The notes under the pieces: generated by a model
Told to the model about the DNA's origin: nothing
Seen by the model: the letters and a program-made list of their open reading frames with translations, nothing else
Database searches by the model: none
DNA from: an uncultured Muribaculaceae bacterium
Lineage (GTDB): Bacteria > Bacteroidota > Bacteroidia > Bacteroidales > Muribaculaceae
Length of the DNA stretch: 64,000 nucleotides
Direction: 5' to 3'
NCBI GenBank assembly: GCA_910584125.1
Contig: CAJTXU010000003.1
Location: 51,137 to 115,136 of the forward strand
Program-made: the position numbers and the translations under genes
In this document: positions 44,995-54,264 of the stretch, in pieces
Layout: each line of letters opens with the position of its first letter
How positions within the stretch are numbered: position 1 is the first letter of the stretch

Positions 44995-47343
44995 ATGATA
45001 TTCCGTTCTATTGCAATGACGCTGGGCGTCTCTATTGTCTTGCCGGTGTTGGCGGCAGCCGACACCGCGGTATGCGACACGGTATCCGGGCCGCCGTCGC
45101 CCAATTGCGGGCGCGAGACGGTAGGTCTCGTTCTCAGCGGCGGAGGCGCAAAGGGCATAGCGCATGTCGGCGTGATCAAGGCGTTGGAAGACAATGATAT
45201 CCCCATCAACTGCATTGCCGGCACATCCATGGGGGCCATAGTGGGAAGTCTCTATTCCTGCGGCTGGTCGCCCGAAAGGATGCTCGACTTCTTCTGCACT
45301 CCCGACTTCATCGAATGGAGCACGGGTACGATAAGCAAGGACCACATATATTACTACGACCAGCCGACGCCGACGCCCGACTGGGTGACGCTCAATCTCA
45401 GCTTCCGCAAGAAGGAGTCGCTGCCCTCGCAGATCATACCCACGAGCCTCATCAGCCCGCTGCCGATGAACATCGAGTTCCTGAATCTCTACGGCCCCTA
45501 TTCAGAGCAGTGCGGCGAGAATTTCAATCGGCTCTTCGTGCCGTTCAGATGCGTGGCCTCCGACGTCTACCACAAGCACAAGGTGGTGTTCTCGCAAGGT
45601 TCGCTCGGCGATGCAGTCAGAGCGTCGATGAGTTTTCCGATGGTGTTCCGGCCCATAGAGGTCGACAGCGTCCTGCTGTATGACGGCGGCATATACGACA
45701 ACTTTCCCGTCAACGTGATGGAGGAGGAATTCAATCCTGACTTCATGATAGGGGTGTCAGTGTCGGGCGCCGACACCAAGCCGCTGCAGGGCGACATGTA
45801 CAGTCAGATAGAGGATATGATCATCCAGAACAACGACTATTCCCTGCCGCCAGAACGTGGTGTCAAGATCCAGGTTCCGGTACTCGACTTCGGGGTCCTG
45901 CAGTTTGACAAGGCGCGCACCATCTACGAGATCGGCTACCGTACAGGACTTTCGATGGTCGATTCTATCAAGAGCCGACTTCATGCGCGCGTTCCGCTCG
46001 GGGAAGTCACCGCGAGGCGGCGTGCGTTCGCGGCCTCCACGCCCGAACTGAAATTCGACACCGTGAAGGTCGAGGGGCTGAAGGGGAGTCCGGCGCGATA
46101 TCTCGAATATCTTTTCACCCACGACCGCCCCGAGCCCTTCGGCATGAAGCGCACGGTCGATTCCTATTACCGGGCGGTCACCGACGGATCGCTGAGCAAC
46201 CTCGTGCCCAAGGCCGAGTTCGGAGCCGGCGGGCGCAACACCCTCGTGCTCGACGCCACGCCCCGGCGCCCCTGGACGGTCGGAATCGGCGGATATGTCA
46301 CGACCTCGACCAATTCGATGCTCTATTTTTCGGTCGGCTACCACACTCTCGGCCTCAACTCTCTCGACGTCTCGCTGTCGGCGTGGCTCGGGCAGGCCTA
46401 CCTCGCCGGCATGGCCGACGTCAAGTTCTCGCTCCGCACCCACATACCGTCCTATCTGCAGCTTACAGGAGTGCTGAGCAAGCAGAAGTTCTACGAAGAC
46501 GAGACCTTCTTTTTCAAGGACTCCCATCCGATGTTCATGACCGAAATCGACAACTTTGTGCGGGCCGGCTACACGTGGGCCATGGGCCGCATCATGAAGG
46601 GGTATGCCAATCTCGCCGGGGGATATGTGTCAGACTCATATTATCCGGCCGATGACGTGAGCAGCAACGGCGAACGCGACCGCATACAGTACCGGGCCGG
46701 TGTGTTCCGTCTCGGAGTCGAGGCCAATACGCTCGACAACCAGATGTATCCGTCGTCGGGCCGGCAATGGATAGCCGACGCCTCGCTCAGTTATCAGAGT
46801 TCGCGGTTCACACCCGGCGACGGCGCTCCCGGAGCATGGAAGGGTAGGCCGCTGGCATCGCTCGAGCTTCTGTGGCGTCATTTCTTTCCGGTGGGAAGGT
46901 ACTGGTCGTTCGGAGGCATGGTCAACGCGCTCGGCACGCTGCAGCGACTTGACCAGAACTATACCAACACACTGGCGCATGCCCCGGCGTTCGCGCCGAC
47001 GCCCGCCACGAGAAACTATTTCAACATCGCGTTCAGGTCAGACAATTACGTCGCCGTCGGCTTTATCCCGATGTGGAAACCGGCCAAGCGTCTCCAGGTG
47101 CGCGGCGACTTCTACGGCTATGTGCCGCTGAGACATCTCGAAGACACGGGTCGCGACAACGTGGCCAGATACAGGGGCTGGTTCCGCACGCCTCAGTTCA
47201 TAGGCGAGCTGGCCGTCATCTACAATCTTCCTTTCGCCAGCGTGTCGGTCTATGGCAACTATCTGTCGTCACCGGCCCGCAACTGGAACTTCGGAATATC
47301 AATCGGTCTGTTGTTCCACGCCCCGAGGCTATTCCATCGCTGA
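44995..47343 (+). CDS. Patatin-like phospholipase fused to an outer-membrane beta-barrel
   Basis: 782 residues. Signal peptide about 1-22. Patatin domain about 40-330 with the oxyanion loop GGGAKG (49-54), nucleophile GTSMG (Ser78) and the DGG of the catalytic dyad near 226. A short POTRA-like linker (about 345-400) leads to a surface-antigen/BamA-type barrel ending in LLFHAPRLFHR. Architecture matches the PlpD-type family, in which the lipase is linked to its own barrel. Expected to act on phospholipids outside the inner membrane. The gene end overlaps the convergent apbE stop by 15 bases. Confidence 0.93.
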   Translation: MIFRSIAMTLGVSIVLPVLAAADTAVCDTVSGPPSPNCGRETVGLVLSGGGAKGIAHVGVIKALEDNDIPINCIAGTSMGAIVGSLYSCGWSPERMLDFFCTPDFIEWSTGTISKDHIYYYDQPTPTPDWVTLNLSFRKKESLPSQIIPTSLISPLPMNIEFLNLYGPYSEQCGENFNRLFVPFRCVASDVYHKHKVVFSQGSLGDAVRASMSFPMVFRPIEVDSVLLYDGGIYDNFPVNVMEEEFNPDFMIGVSVSGADTKPLQGDMYSQIEDMIIQNNDYSLPPERGVKIQVPVLDFGVLQFDKARTIYEIGYRTGLSMVDSIKSRLHARVPLGEVTARRRAFAASTPELKFDTVKVEGLKGSPARYLEYLFTHDRPEPFGMKRTVDSYYRAVTDGSLSNLVPKAEFGAGGRNTLVLDATPRRPWTVGIGGYVTTSTNSMLYFSVGYHTLGLNSLDVSLSAWLGQAYLAGMADVKFSLRTHIPSYLQLTGVLSKQKFYEDETFFFKDSHPMFMTEIDNFVRAGYTWAMGRIMKGYANLAGGYVSDSYYPADDVSSNGERDRIQYRAGVFRLGVEANTLDNQMYPSSGRQWIADASLSYQSSRFTPGDGAPGAWKGRPLASLELLWRHFFPVGRYWSFGGMVNALGTLQRLDQNYTNTLAHAPAFAPTPATRNYFNIAFRSDNYVAVGFIPMWKPAKRLQVRGDFYGYVPLRHLEDTGRDNVARYRGWFRTPQFIGELAVIYNLPFASVSVYGNYLSSPARNWNFGISIGLLFHAPRLFHR

Positions 47344-48321
47344 GACAATGCTCTTCATGCGCGGCGTTTCCCACACGGCGGAATCGGCGAGCACGAGCAG
47401 CACCGGCATGTCGAGTCTCGTAGCCAGCGCCTTGGCCCGTCGGGAGCCCATCGCCATCATCGACGTTGCCAGCGCGTCGGCCTCCATGGCCGTCGGCGCG
47501 ACGACGGTGGCGCTCAGCACGTCGGTGCGTGCCGGTCGGCCTGTGGCCGCCGAGATCGTGTGGCCGTAACGGCTGCCCCCGCTTGTGTGGAAATTGCGGT
47601 AATCGCCCGATGTGGCGAGTCCTCCCCCCGCAAGCGTCACCACGCACTGCGACTCGTGGACCACCGAGTCCGAGAAGACCGGGCGGTCGACCGACACCCG
47701 CCATTCGCGTCCCGAAGGACTTTGGCCCGCGCATCTGATCTCGCCACCGATCTCCACGAGATAATCCTTCACCCCGTTGCGTTCGAGCATCTCGGCCACG
47801 CGGTCGCAGCCGTAGCCCTTGGCTATCGCCGAGAAATTGAACTGCATCCCCTTGTTGCCCTTGATCATGAGTCCGCGCTCGATGCGGCAGCGGCCGATTC
47901 CTGTCAGCGCGAGCAGCGAGTCGAGACGCAGCGTGTCGGCCGTCGCCTTGTGGCCGCGCCCGAATCCCCAGGCCGTGATGAGCGGGCCCAACGTCGGGTC
48001 GAACGCTCCCTCCGTAAGCCGGTTGACACGGAGCGACATTTCGAACACGCGCGCGAAGTCGGCGTCGACTGCGACTGAATCGGCCTCGTTGACACGGCTC
48101 GCCAGCGACGCGGGGTCGAACACGTTGAGCGAATTGCCCACGGCCCCGAAGGTGGCGATGATGCTGTCGGTGAGGCTTCGGTCGGACTTATAGGTGATAT
48201 GATACGTCGTGTGCCACACCATTCCCTCGTCGCGCCTGAACTTCTCGCCACACGCCGTGAAGAGGGCCACAGCAATGGCCGCCGGCAGCCAGCGCGTCAT
48301 GAACTTTTTGAATTTTCTCAT
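47329..48321 (-). CDS. apbE: FAD:protein FMN transferase (ApbE family), lipoprotein
   Basis: 330 residues. Lipobox ALFTAC with Cys24 anchors it in the envelope. The ApbE domain shows WHTTYHITYKSDR, then FDPTLGPLITAWGFG, FNFSAIAKGYGCD and the GHTISAATG metal/FAD region. It attaches FMN to threonines of exported flavoproteins such as NqrB/C or RnfG; no such target gene is in this window. Single leftward gene, convergent with the patatin gene. Confidence 0.95.
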   Translation of the reverse strand: MRKFKKFMTRWLPAAIAVALFTACGEKFRRDEGMVWHTTYHITYKSDRSLTDSIIATFGAVGNSLNVFDPASLASRVNEADSVAVDADFARVFEMSLRVNRLTEGAFDPTLGPLITAWGFGRGHKATADTLRLDSLLALTGIGRCRIERGLMIKGNKGMQFNFSAIAKGYGCDRVAEMLERNGVKDYLVEIGGEIRCAGQSPSGREWRVSVDRPVFSDSVVHESQCVVTLAGGGLATSGDYRNFHTSGGSRYGHTISAATGRPARTDVLSATVVAPTAMEADALATSMMAMGSRRAKALATRLDMPVLLVLADSAVWETPRMKSIVSAME

Positions 48322-48390
48322 TGTTTATTGTAATAATAACATGTTTTATAGCATAAATCAGGACTTAAGCCCCAACTCTTCTCAGAAAAA

Positions 48391-48422
48391 TTTGGTAAAT
48401 ATATAAAAAAGAATTAAATTTA
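48391..48422 (+). promoter_or_regulatory. Promoter of the DJ-1 family gene
   Basis: TTTG (48391-48394), 20-base spacer, TAAATTTA (48415-48422; last base differs from consensus). Confidence 0.6.
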
Positions 48423-48493
48423 CACCTCAGGAAGATAAAAAAACAGCAGAAAACTAATTCGACACTTACACACACACAATAAATTTCAATAAC

Positions 48494-49084
48494 ATGAAAG
48501 AGTCATTTTTGTTTTTAGCCGACGGCTTCGAGGAGGTCGAAGCCCTGACGCCGGTAGACGTGCTGAGACGCGCGGGGATGCCGGTGCGAACAGTATCGAT
48601 CACGAGCTCACAGCTCGTCACAGGAGCGCACGGCGTCACCGTGAAGGCGGACGCGATATATGACCCCGCGCTGTTTTCAGACCCTGCATGGCTGATTCTG
48701 CCAGGCGGAATGCCCGGAGCGACCAATCTGCATGACTTCTCGCCGCTGATCGGGCTGCTGCGCCGCCAGCTCGAATCGAAAGATGGACGCATCGCCGCCA
48801 TCTGCGCCTCTCCGGCCGTGGTGCTCGGCGCCGAGGGCCTGCTGCGTGGCCGCGAGGCAACGTGCTATCCCGGCTTCGAGTTGATGCTCGAGGGGGCGCG
48901 CTATGTTGACGCGCCTGTCGTGGCCGACGACAAGTTCGTGCTCGGCAACGGTCCGGCATCGGCCCTGAAGTGGGCGCTCTCCATCGTCTCCAAGCAGCTC
49001 GGCGAGGAGAAGTCGTTCAACATCGCTTCGCAGATGCTCTACTATCCCATAAGCGAGGAACACCCCGACAACCTGTTCGGATAA
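48494..49084 (+). CDS. DJ-1/PfpI family protein (YajL-like)
   Basis: 196 residues, single flavodoxin-like domain. FLADGFEEVEALTPVDVLRRAG is the family start; the nucleophilic elbow AAICASPAVVLG has Cys104. Members act as deglycases/chaperones or glyoxalases in oxidative and carbonyl stress; the precise role is debated. Same strand as the YigZ gene, 43 bases apart. Confidence 0.94.
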   Translation: MKESFLFLADGFEEVEALTPVDVLRRAGMPVRTVSITSSQLVTGAHGVTVKADAIYDPALFSDPAWLILPGGMPGATNLHDFSPLIGLLRRQLESKDGRIAAICASPAVVLGAEGLLRGREATCYPGFELMLEGARYVDAPVVADDKFVLGNGPASALKWALSIVSKQLGEEKSFNIASQMLYYPISEEHPDNLFG

Positions 49085-49127
49085 TCTCCGGCATGCCGCG
49101 CCCGTTATAAGGGAAACAAGACACTGA

Positions 49128-49724
49128 ATGGACAAGTACTATACCGTATCGGGACCCGGCTCGTCTAAATATACAGAGAAGATGAGCCGGTTCCTTTCGT
49201 TCGCACTTCCGGTGGGGAGCGCCGACGAGGCCCGCGAGCTGATCAAGACATATCAGAACGAATATCACGACGCGCGCCATGTCTGCTGGGCCTATATGCT
49301 GGGTCCGGAGCGCAGGGAATGGCAGCTCAACGACAACGGCGAGCCCTCGGGCACTGCCGGCAAGCCGATCCTGGGCCAGATCAACAGCGCCGGACTCACC
49401 GATGTGCTCGTGGTCGTGGTCAGATATTTCGGCGGAATCAAGCTCGGCACGTCCGGCCTCATCGCCGCCTACCGCGAGGCCTCCAGACTCGCCCTGCAGG
49501 AGGCGGGCGTGAAGGAATGCCGGCAGACGGCGTCGCTGCGCGTCGAGTTCGGATACGAGTCGGCCGACAAGGTGATGCGCATCGTCAAGCATCCTGACGT
49601 CGAGATTATTTCCAAGGAATTCGACAACATGTGCCGCGTGTCGATACGCTTTCCGCTCGATATGCTCGAAGAGCTGAAAATGCGGCTCGGAAATGTGGAA
49701 ACGGCCGTTTTGGACCCATTATAA
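49128..49724 (+). CDS. YigZ/IMPACT family protein
   Basis: 198 residues. UPF0029/IMPACT N-terminal domain with SKYTEKMSRFLSFALPV, DARHVCWAYMLG and the family signature NDNGEPSGTAGKPIL; a C-terminal ferredoxin-like DUF1949 domain follows (about 130-198). Bacterial members are linked to translation or peptide handling, without a settled reaction. Confidence 0.95.
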   Translation: MDKYYTVSGPGSSKYTEKMSRFLSFALPVGSADEARELIKTYQNEYHDARHVCWAYMLGPERREWQLNDNGEPSGTAGKPILGQINSAGLTDVLVVVVRYFGGIKLGTSGLIAAYREASRLALQEAGVKECRQTASLRVEFGYESADKVMRIVKHPDVEIISKEFDNMCRVSIRFPLDMLEELKMRLGNVETAVLDPL

Positions 49725-49747
49725 GGCTCAAAATTAAAAAAAACAGC

Positions 49748-49777
49748 CTATTTCAGAGAAATATCACGCTGAAATAG
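49748..49777 (+). terminator. Stem-loop after the YigZ gene
   Basis: CTATTTCAG and CTGAAATAG form a perfect 9-bp stem with a 12-base loop; the following sequence is A-rich, so terminator strength is doubtful. The rest of the 233-base gap up to the HU gene has a GATATTTG near 49800 that is one base from a -7 element. Confidence 0.45.
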
Positions 49778-49957
49778 TGCTTAATTCAAAAAAAATTACG
49801 ATATTTGCACTGCAAAACCGCGAAGGCCCCCTCCGGAGGTCTCCCGTGACGCTTTGTGAGGTTGAATCCAACATATCTAAATGCCCCGTCCCGGCGCGGC
49901 AGACTCGGAAGGCTTTGAATCAATAATACCTGACTAATCTTTTAATAGATATAAGAA

Positions 49958-50239
49958 ATGACAAAGGCAGATATCGTAACAGAAATTTCACGCATCACCG
50001 GCCTGGAGAAGGCCGCGGTGCTCACTACAGTCGAGAAGTTCATGGAGGTCGTAAAGGATTCCATGGCCCACGGCAACAACGTCTATCTCCGCGGCTTCGG
50101 CAGCTTCGTTGTCAAGACCCGCAAGGAGAAGACGGCGCGCAACATCTCGCGCAACACCACTATCAAGATTCCGGAGCACAAGGTGCCCACTTTCAAGCCC
50201 TCGAAAGTCTTCCTCGAGGAGGTGAAGAAGGAAAGCTGA
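49958..50239 (+). CDS. HU/IHF family DNA-binding protein
   Basis: 93 residues, normal length. N-terminal helices (TKADIVTEISRITGLEKAAVLTTVEKFMEVVKD), then the strand GNNVYLRGFGSFVVKTRKEKTARNI and the beta-arm RNTTIKIPEHKVPTFKPSK containing the conserved proline that inserts into DNA. It bends DNA and organises the nucleoid. The mS38-like gene follows 98 bases later. Confidence 0.96.
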   Translation: MTKADIVTEISRITGLEKAAVLTTVEKFMEVVKDSMAHGNNVYLRGFGSFVVKTRKEKTARNISRNTTIKIPEHKVPTFKPSKVFLEEVKKES

Positions 50240-50337
50240 TAGAACGACACTCTTAAGAAGATAACCGCCAGGGAATGCCGGCGTGCAGACGACGGAATTC
50301 CCCGGCTTAAACCAATAAACTAAAAACATTTACAGCT

Positions 50338-50427
50338 ATGCCCAGCGGAAAGAAGAGAAAAGGCCACAAGATGGCCACTCACAAACGCAAGAAAAGACTG
50401 AGAAAGAACCGTCACAAGAAGAAATAA
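50338..50427 (+). CDS. AURKAIP1/COX24 domain (mS38-like) ribosome-associated small protein
   Basis: 29 residues, reading MPSGKKRKGHKMATHKRKKR and then LRKNRHKKK before TAA. Nearly half the residues are Lys or Arg. This matches the short Bacteroidetes proteins annotated as AURKAIP1/COX24 domain proteins, related to the C-terminus of the mitochondrial small-subunit protein mS38. It would bind rRNA. Its place between HU and RNase G/E, which processes rRNA, fits. The gene is easily missed because of its size. Confidence 0.88.
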   Translation: MPSGKKRKGHKMATHKRKKRLRKNRHKKK

Positions 50428-50613
50428 GCAAGGTTCTTCGTTTGCGTTGCAAATTCGAATAGTGTGCGACGTCGGGCCGTCATGTCGCGGCCCTTCGCCC
50501 GCAGAAAAGAACAAACCGCACCATAGCCCCGGCATGTTTGTGTTTTGTTCTTTTTTTAATTTTTAACTTAGATTCTTGTCCGCGTCTCCGCCCGGAGGCC
50601 CGGACCGGTAAAC

Positions 50614-52239
50614 ATGAAAAGCGAATTAGTAGTAGACGTCAGCCAGGAAGACATATCGATCGCTCTCCTGGAAGACTCCCGGCTTGTCTCGCTCCAGAAG
50701 GAGAGCCGCAACATCGCGTATGCTGTCGGCGACCTCTATCTGGCGAAGGTCAAGAAAATCATGCCGGGCCTGAACGCCGCATTCGTGGATGTCGGCTATG
50801 AAAAGGACGCTTTTCTTCATTATCTCGACCTCGGCCCGCAGTTCAGCTCCTATATGGAGTTCATAGCCGAGGCCCTCAAGGACAAGCGCAAGGTCCCCTC
50901 GGTGTCGCGTCAGAAACTCCTGCCCGACATACCCAAGCAGGGCACCGTACAGAGCGTGCTCCAGCCCGGCCAGCAGCTGCTCGTGCAGATTGCCAAGGAG
51001 CCAATCTCGTCCAAAGGCCCGAGACTCACCACCGAGATTTCGTTCACGGGCCGGTATATGGTGCTGATGCCCTTCGGCGACAAGATCTCCGTCTCGCAGA
51101 AGATCAAGTCTACCGAGGAGAAAATCAGGCTCCGCCAGCTCATCGGCAGCATCAAGCCCAAAGGATTCAGCGTGATTGTCAGGACTTCGGCGGAGAACAA
51201 ACGTGTGGCGGAACTCAACAACGAGATGCGTGCCCTGGTCAAGAACTGGGAGGAGACCATCGCCAAGATGCAGCGCAGCAAGGCGCCCGCCCTGATCTAT
51301 GAGGAGGACTCGCGCGCGGTCAGTGTGATCCGTGACCTCTTCAGCCCAAATTTCGAGAACATTTATGTGAATCATGCCGAGACGTTCACGCAGATTCAGA
51401 ATTATGTCTCAATCATCGCACCCGAGAATAAGGATATCGTCAAGCTTTATTCGAAGGATACGCCGATCTTCGACAACTTCAACATCACGCGGCAGATCAA
51501 GAGCAGCTTCGGCAAGACGGTCTCGTTCCGTTCGGGAGCTTATCTGATCATTGAGAGCACTGAGGCTCTCCACGTCATCGACGTCAACTCCGGCAACCGC
51601 AGCAAGGCCTGCCCCGACCAGGAGTCGAACGCGCTCGACGTCAACCTCAAGGCCGCCGACGAGATCGCCCGCCAGCTGCGTCTGCGCGACATGGGCGGCA
51701 TCATTGTGGTCGATTTCATCGATATGAGCAAGTCGGAACACCGGCAGCAGCTCTTCGACCATATGCGCGAGGTGATGTCCAACGACCGTGCCCGTCACAA
51801 CATCTTGCCGCTAAGCAAGTTCGGACTGATGCAGATCACGCGCCAGCGTGTGCGCCCCGCTCTCGACATCACCACCAGCGAGTCATGCCCGTCGTGCTTC
51901 GGCAAGGGCGAGGTGTCGGCCTCGATTCTTTTCACCGACAAGCTCGAGGAGAAGATCGAATATCTGGTCGAGCACCTCAAGGTCAAGAAGTTCAATATGT
52001 ATATACACCCCTATGTCGAGGCGTATGTCAAGAAGGGAGTCTTCTCCCTCTACGGGAAGTGGCGGCGCAAGTATGGCCGCAGCTTCAAGGTGATAGCCGA
52101 CGAATCGCTGGCGTATCTCCAGTATAAGGTCGTCGACGAAGACGGCAAGGAGATAGATCTCAAAGAGGAGAGTGACATCAGCTCAAGCCAGAGCAAGAGC
52201 CGCCTCCGCGCCAAGAACAGAGATAATGAAGAAAACTGA
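50614..52239 (+). CDS. rng: Ribonuclease G/E family endoribonuclease
   Basis: 541 residues, the RNase G-like length without the RNase E scaffold tail. An S1-type RNA-binding part lies around residues 35-130 (GLNAAFVDVGYEKDAFLHY). The catalytic DNase I-like domain holds the magnesium aspartates in HVIDVNSGNRS and IIVVDFIDM. The zinc-link motif SCPSCFGKG joins dimers. It cleaves single-stranded AU-rich RNA in rRNA maturation and mRNA decay. Confidence 0.97.
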   Translation: MKSELVVDVSQEDISIALLEDSRLVSLQKESRNIAYAVGDLYLAKVKKIMPGLNAAFVDVGYEKDAFLHYLDLGPQFSSYMEFIAEALKDKRKVPSVSRQKLLPDIPKQGTVQSVLQPGQQLLVQIAKEPISSKGPRLTTEISFTGRYMVLMPFGDKISVSQKIKSTEEKIRLRQLIGSIKPKGFSVIVRTSAENKRVAELNNEMRALVKNWEETIAKMQRSKAPALIYEEDSRAVSVIRDLFSPNFENIYVNHAETFTQIQNYVSIIAPENKDIVKLYSKDTPIFDNFNITRQIKSSFGKTVSFRSGAYLIIESTEALHVIDVNSGNRSKACPDQESNALDVNLKAADEIARQLRLRDMGGIIVVDFIDMSKSEHRQQLFDHMREVMSNDRARHNILPLSKFGLMQITRQRVRPALDITTSESCPSCFGKGEVSASILFTDKLEEKIEYLVEHLKVKKFNMYIHPYVEAYVKKGVFSLYGKWRRKYGRSFKVIADESLAYLQYKVVDEDGKEIDLKEESDISSSQSKSRLRAKNRDNEEN

Positions 52240-52253
52240 ACATCAGTGAAGTG

Positions 52254-52295
52254 AAAAAAGAAAGGGAAGACCGCCGAGTCCTCCCTTTCTTTTTT
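52254..52295. terminator. Bidirectional terminator between rng and folC
   Basis: AAAAAAGAAAGGGAAGAC pairs with GTCCTCCCTTTCTTTTTT with one mismatch around a short CGCCGA loop; A- and T-runs on the two sides allow use in both directions. Confidence 0.88.
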
Positions 52296-52370
52296 CCGTC
52301 GGTATGAAAGCCGCAGGCTTTCACCACGCGACCTAACCCTCCCGTCTTCCTTCTTACTTCCTGTTACTTT

Positions 52371-52396
52371 TACTTCTTACTTCTTACTTCTTACTT
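52371..52396. repeat. TACTTCT simple tandem repeat
   Basis: Three perfect 7-base units and a partial fourth, just after the folC stop, in a pyrimidine-rich stretch. Confidence 0.8.
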
Positions 52397-52401
52397 ATCA
52401 C

Positions 52402-53658
52402 TTATTGCTTGGATAACGCGTCGGCGACGATGAAGGTGCTGCCTCCGATGTAGATTATGTCGCCGGGGCCGGCGTCGCGGCGGGCGGCGGCAAGAGCAGC
52501 GGCCACGTCGCTGTGGGCACTGGCGTCGAGCCCGCGTGCGAGGCATCGCTCCGTGAGTTCGGCATAATGCATCGCGCGCGGTATCTGCGCCTGCGTCACG
52601 TAATAACGGGCTTCCCCGGGGAACATCGGCAGGATGTGGTCGACATCCTTGTCGTTGACGAATCCTATGACGAAGCGGAGTCTGGCGTCGGCTCCCCGTT
52701 CGTCCATCAGACGTCTCAGCTGGGCGAGATTATAGCTCAGGCCGGCCTCGTTATGACCTGTGTCGGCGATTGTCAGCGGCGAGTCCGAAAGCCGCATCCA
52801 TCGCCCGGCGAATCCGGTGATGCGCTCCACGTCGCTGAATCCTCGGCTGATCGCTTCGTCGCTGATCGCAACGCCGGAGCGGCGCAGTGCGTCGATCGCC
52901 ACACGCGCCGTGTTGACGTTCTTCCGCTGGTAATCCCCCTGCAGAGAACAGTGCAGCGCGTCGTTGGTGCTCTCGTCGATTTCTCGGTATGCCTCGCGTA
53001 TCGGTGCGCCGACCTCCGCGGCCCGTGCGCGGAATACCGTCTCCGTCTCCGCGCAGGCCTCTCCGATCACGACCGGGACGCCCGGCTTGATGATGCCCGC
53101 CTTCTCGCCGGCGATCTTCGCCAGAGTGTCGCCGAGAAACTGTGTGTGGTCCTTCGATATGTTGGTGATCACCGACAGCAGCGGCGTGATGATGTTGGTA
53201 GAGTCGAGCCTGCCTCCCATGCCGACCTCTATGACGGCATAGTCTACGCCGCTGCGCGCGAACCAGTCGAAGGCCATCATCATGGTGAGTTCGAAAAACG
53301 ACGGGCTGTCACCTTTGTAGTCGCCTGCGAGCCAACGCTCGACAAAGTCGGTGACCTCTTCGCGTGGAATCATCTCGCCGTCGATGCGCATCCTCTCGCG
53401 GAAATCGACGAGATGGGGCGACGTGTATAGGGCCGTGCGGTATCCCTGGCTCTGCAGCGTCGCGGCTATCAGGTTCGACACGCTGCCCTTGCCGTTGGTC
53501 CCGGCCACGTGGATGGCCTTGAGGCGACGTTCGGGATTCCCGAAGTGGGCGGCGAGTGCCTCGCTGCGTTCGAGTCCCGGTTTATAGGCCGCCGCGCCGG
53601 TGCGCGAGAACATCGGCAGCTGGCGGTATAGCCATTCGGTTGCTTCCTTATATTCCAT
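52402..53658 (-). CDS. folC: Folylpolyglutamate / dihydrofolate synthase
   Basis: 418 residues, Mur-ligase fold. P-loop VAGTNGKGSVSNLI near 50-65, the TSPHLVDFRERMRIDG segment and ISKDHTQFLGDTLAKIAGEKAGIIKPG are family signatures. It joins glutamates to folates in an ATP-dependent reaction (and usually dihydropteroate to glutamate too). Its start overlaps the stop of the upstream chromate transporter gene by 11 bases, so it is the last gene of that leftward unit. Confidence 0.96.
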   Translation of the reverse strand: MEYKEATEWLYRQLPMFSRTGAAAYKPGLERSEALAAHFGNPERRLKAIHVAGTNGKGSVSNLIAATLQSQGYRTALYTSPHLVDFRERMRIDGEMIPREEVTDFVERWLAGDYKGDSPSFFELTMMMAFDWFARSGVDYAVIEVGMGGRLDSTNIITPLLSVITNISKDHTQFLGDTLAKIAGEKAGIIKPGVPVVIGEACAETETVFRARAAEVGAPIREAYREIDESTNDALHCSLQGDYQRKNVNTARVAIDALRRSGVAISDEAISRGFSDVERITGFAGRWMRLSDSPLTIADTGHNEAGLSYNLAQLRRLMDERGADARLRFVIGFVNDKDVDHILPMFPGEARYYVTQAQIPRAMHYAELTERCLARGLDASAHSDVAAALAAARRDAGPGDIIYIGGSTFIVADALSKQ

Positions 53659-54259
53659 ATAGCAGATAGCCGGTGAGCCCGGCCATGATTATTATCAGTA
53701 TCGGATGAATCTTGAATGTCTTGCGGCCGAGCCTTATCGGGAAATAGACAAGGCAGAAGGCCGCCACGCAGATGCCGACGCTCGTCCAGAGCTGGCTGTC
53801 AACGCCGTTCGGATTGAAGTTGGCAGCGTTCATCAGCATTATCGCGGCCGAGGCGATGAGTCCCACCACGACCGGGCGCAGACCCGTGAATATGGCCTTG
53901 ATAACGCCGCTTTCGTGATGCCGGCGAATGAAGTGCGAGCAGTAGAGCACAAGCAGGAACGACGGCACCGTCACCGCGAGCGTCGCCAGCAGCGAGCCGA
54001 GCACTCCCCATCCCGGGGTTGCGAGCGCCGGGTCATAGCTGCCGGGCGCGACATAGCCTATGTAGGTCGCGGAGTTGATTCCGATAGGTCCCGGAGTCAT
54101 CTGCGAGATGGCCACTATGTCGGTGAACATCTGATCGGAGATCCAGGCATTGTCAGACACGACGATGCGCTCCACCAGCGAGAGCATGGCGTATCCCCCG
54201 CCGAATCCGAATATGCCTATCTTCAGATAGGCCCATATCAGTTTCCAATATATTCCCAT
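53648..54259 (-). CDS. Chromate transporter family protein, second half
   Basis: 203 residues, one CHR domain with six hydrophobic segments. It has the FGGGYAMLSLVERIVV and the SQMTPGPIGINSATYIGY motifs. Short CHR proteins work as pairs that equal one two-domain ChrA. It starts 5 bases after the partner gene. Whether it exports chromate, or sulphate or another anion, is not known. Confidence 0.93.
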   Translation of the reverse strand: MGIYWKLIWAYLKIGIFGFGGGYAMLSLVERIVVSDNAWISDQMFTDIVAISQMTPGPIGINSATYIGYVAPGSYDPALATPGWGVLGSLLATLAVTVPSFLLVLYCSHFIRRHHESGVIKAIFTGLRPVVVGLIASAAIMLMNAANFNPNGVDSQLWTSVGICVAAFCLVYFPIRLGRKTFKIHPILIIIMAGLTGYLLYGI

Positions 54260-54264
54260 GTCGG

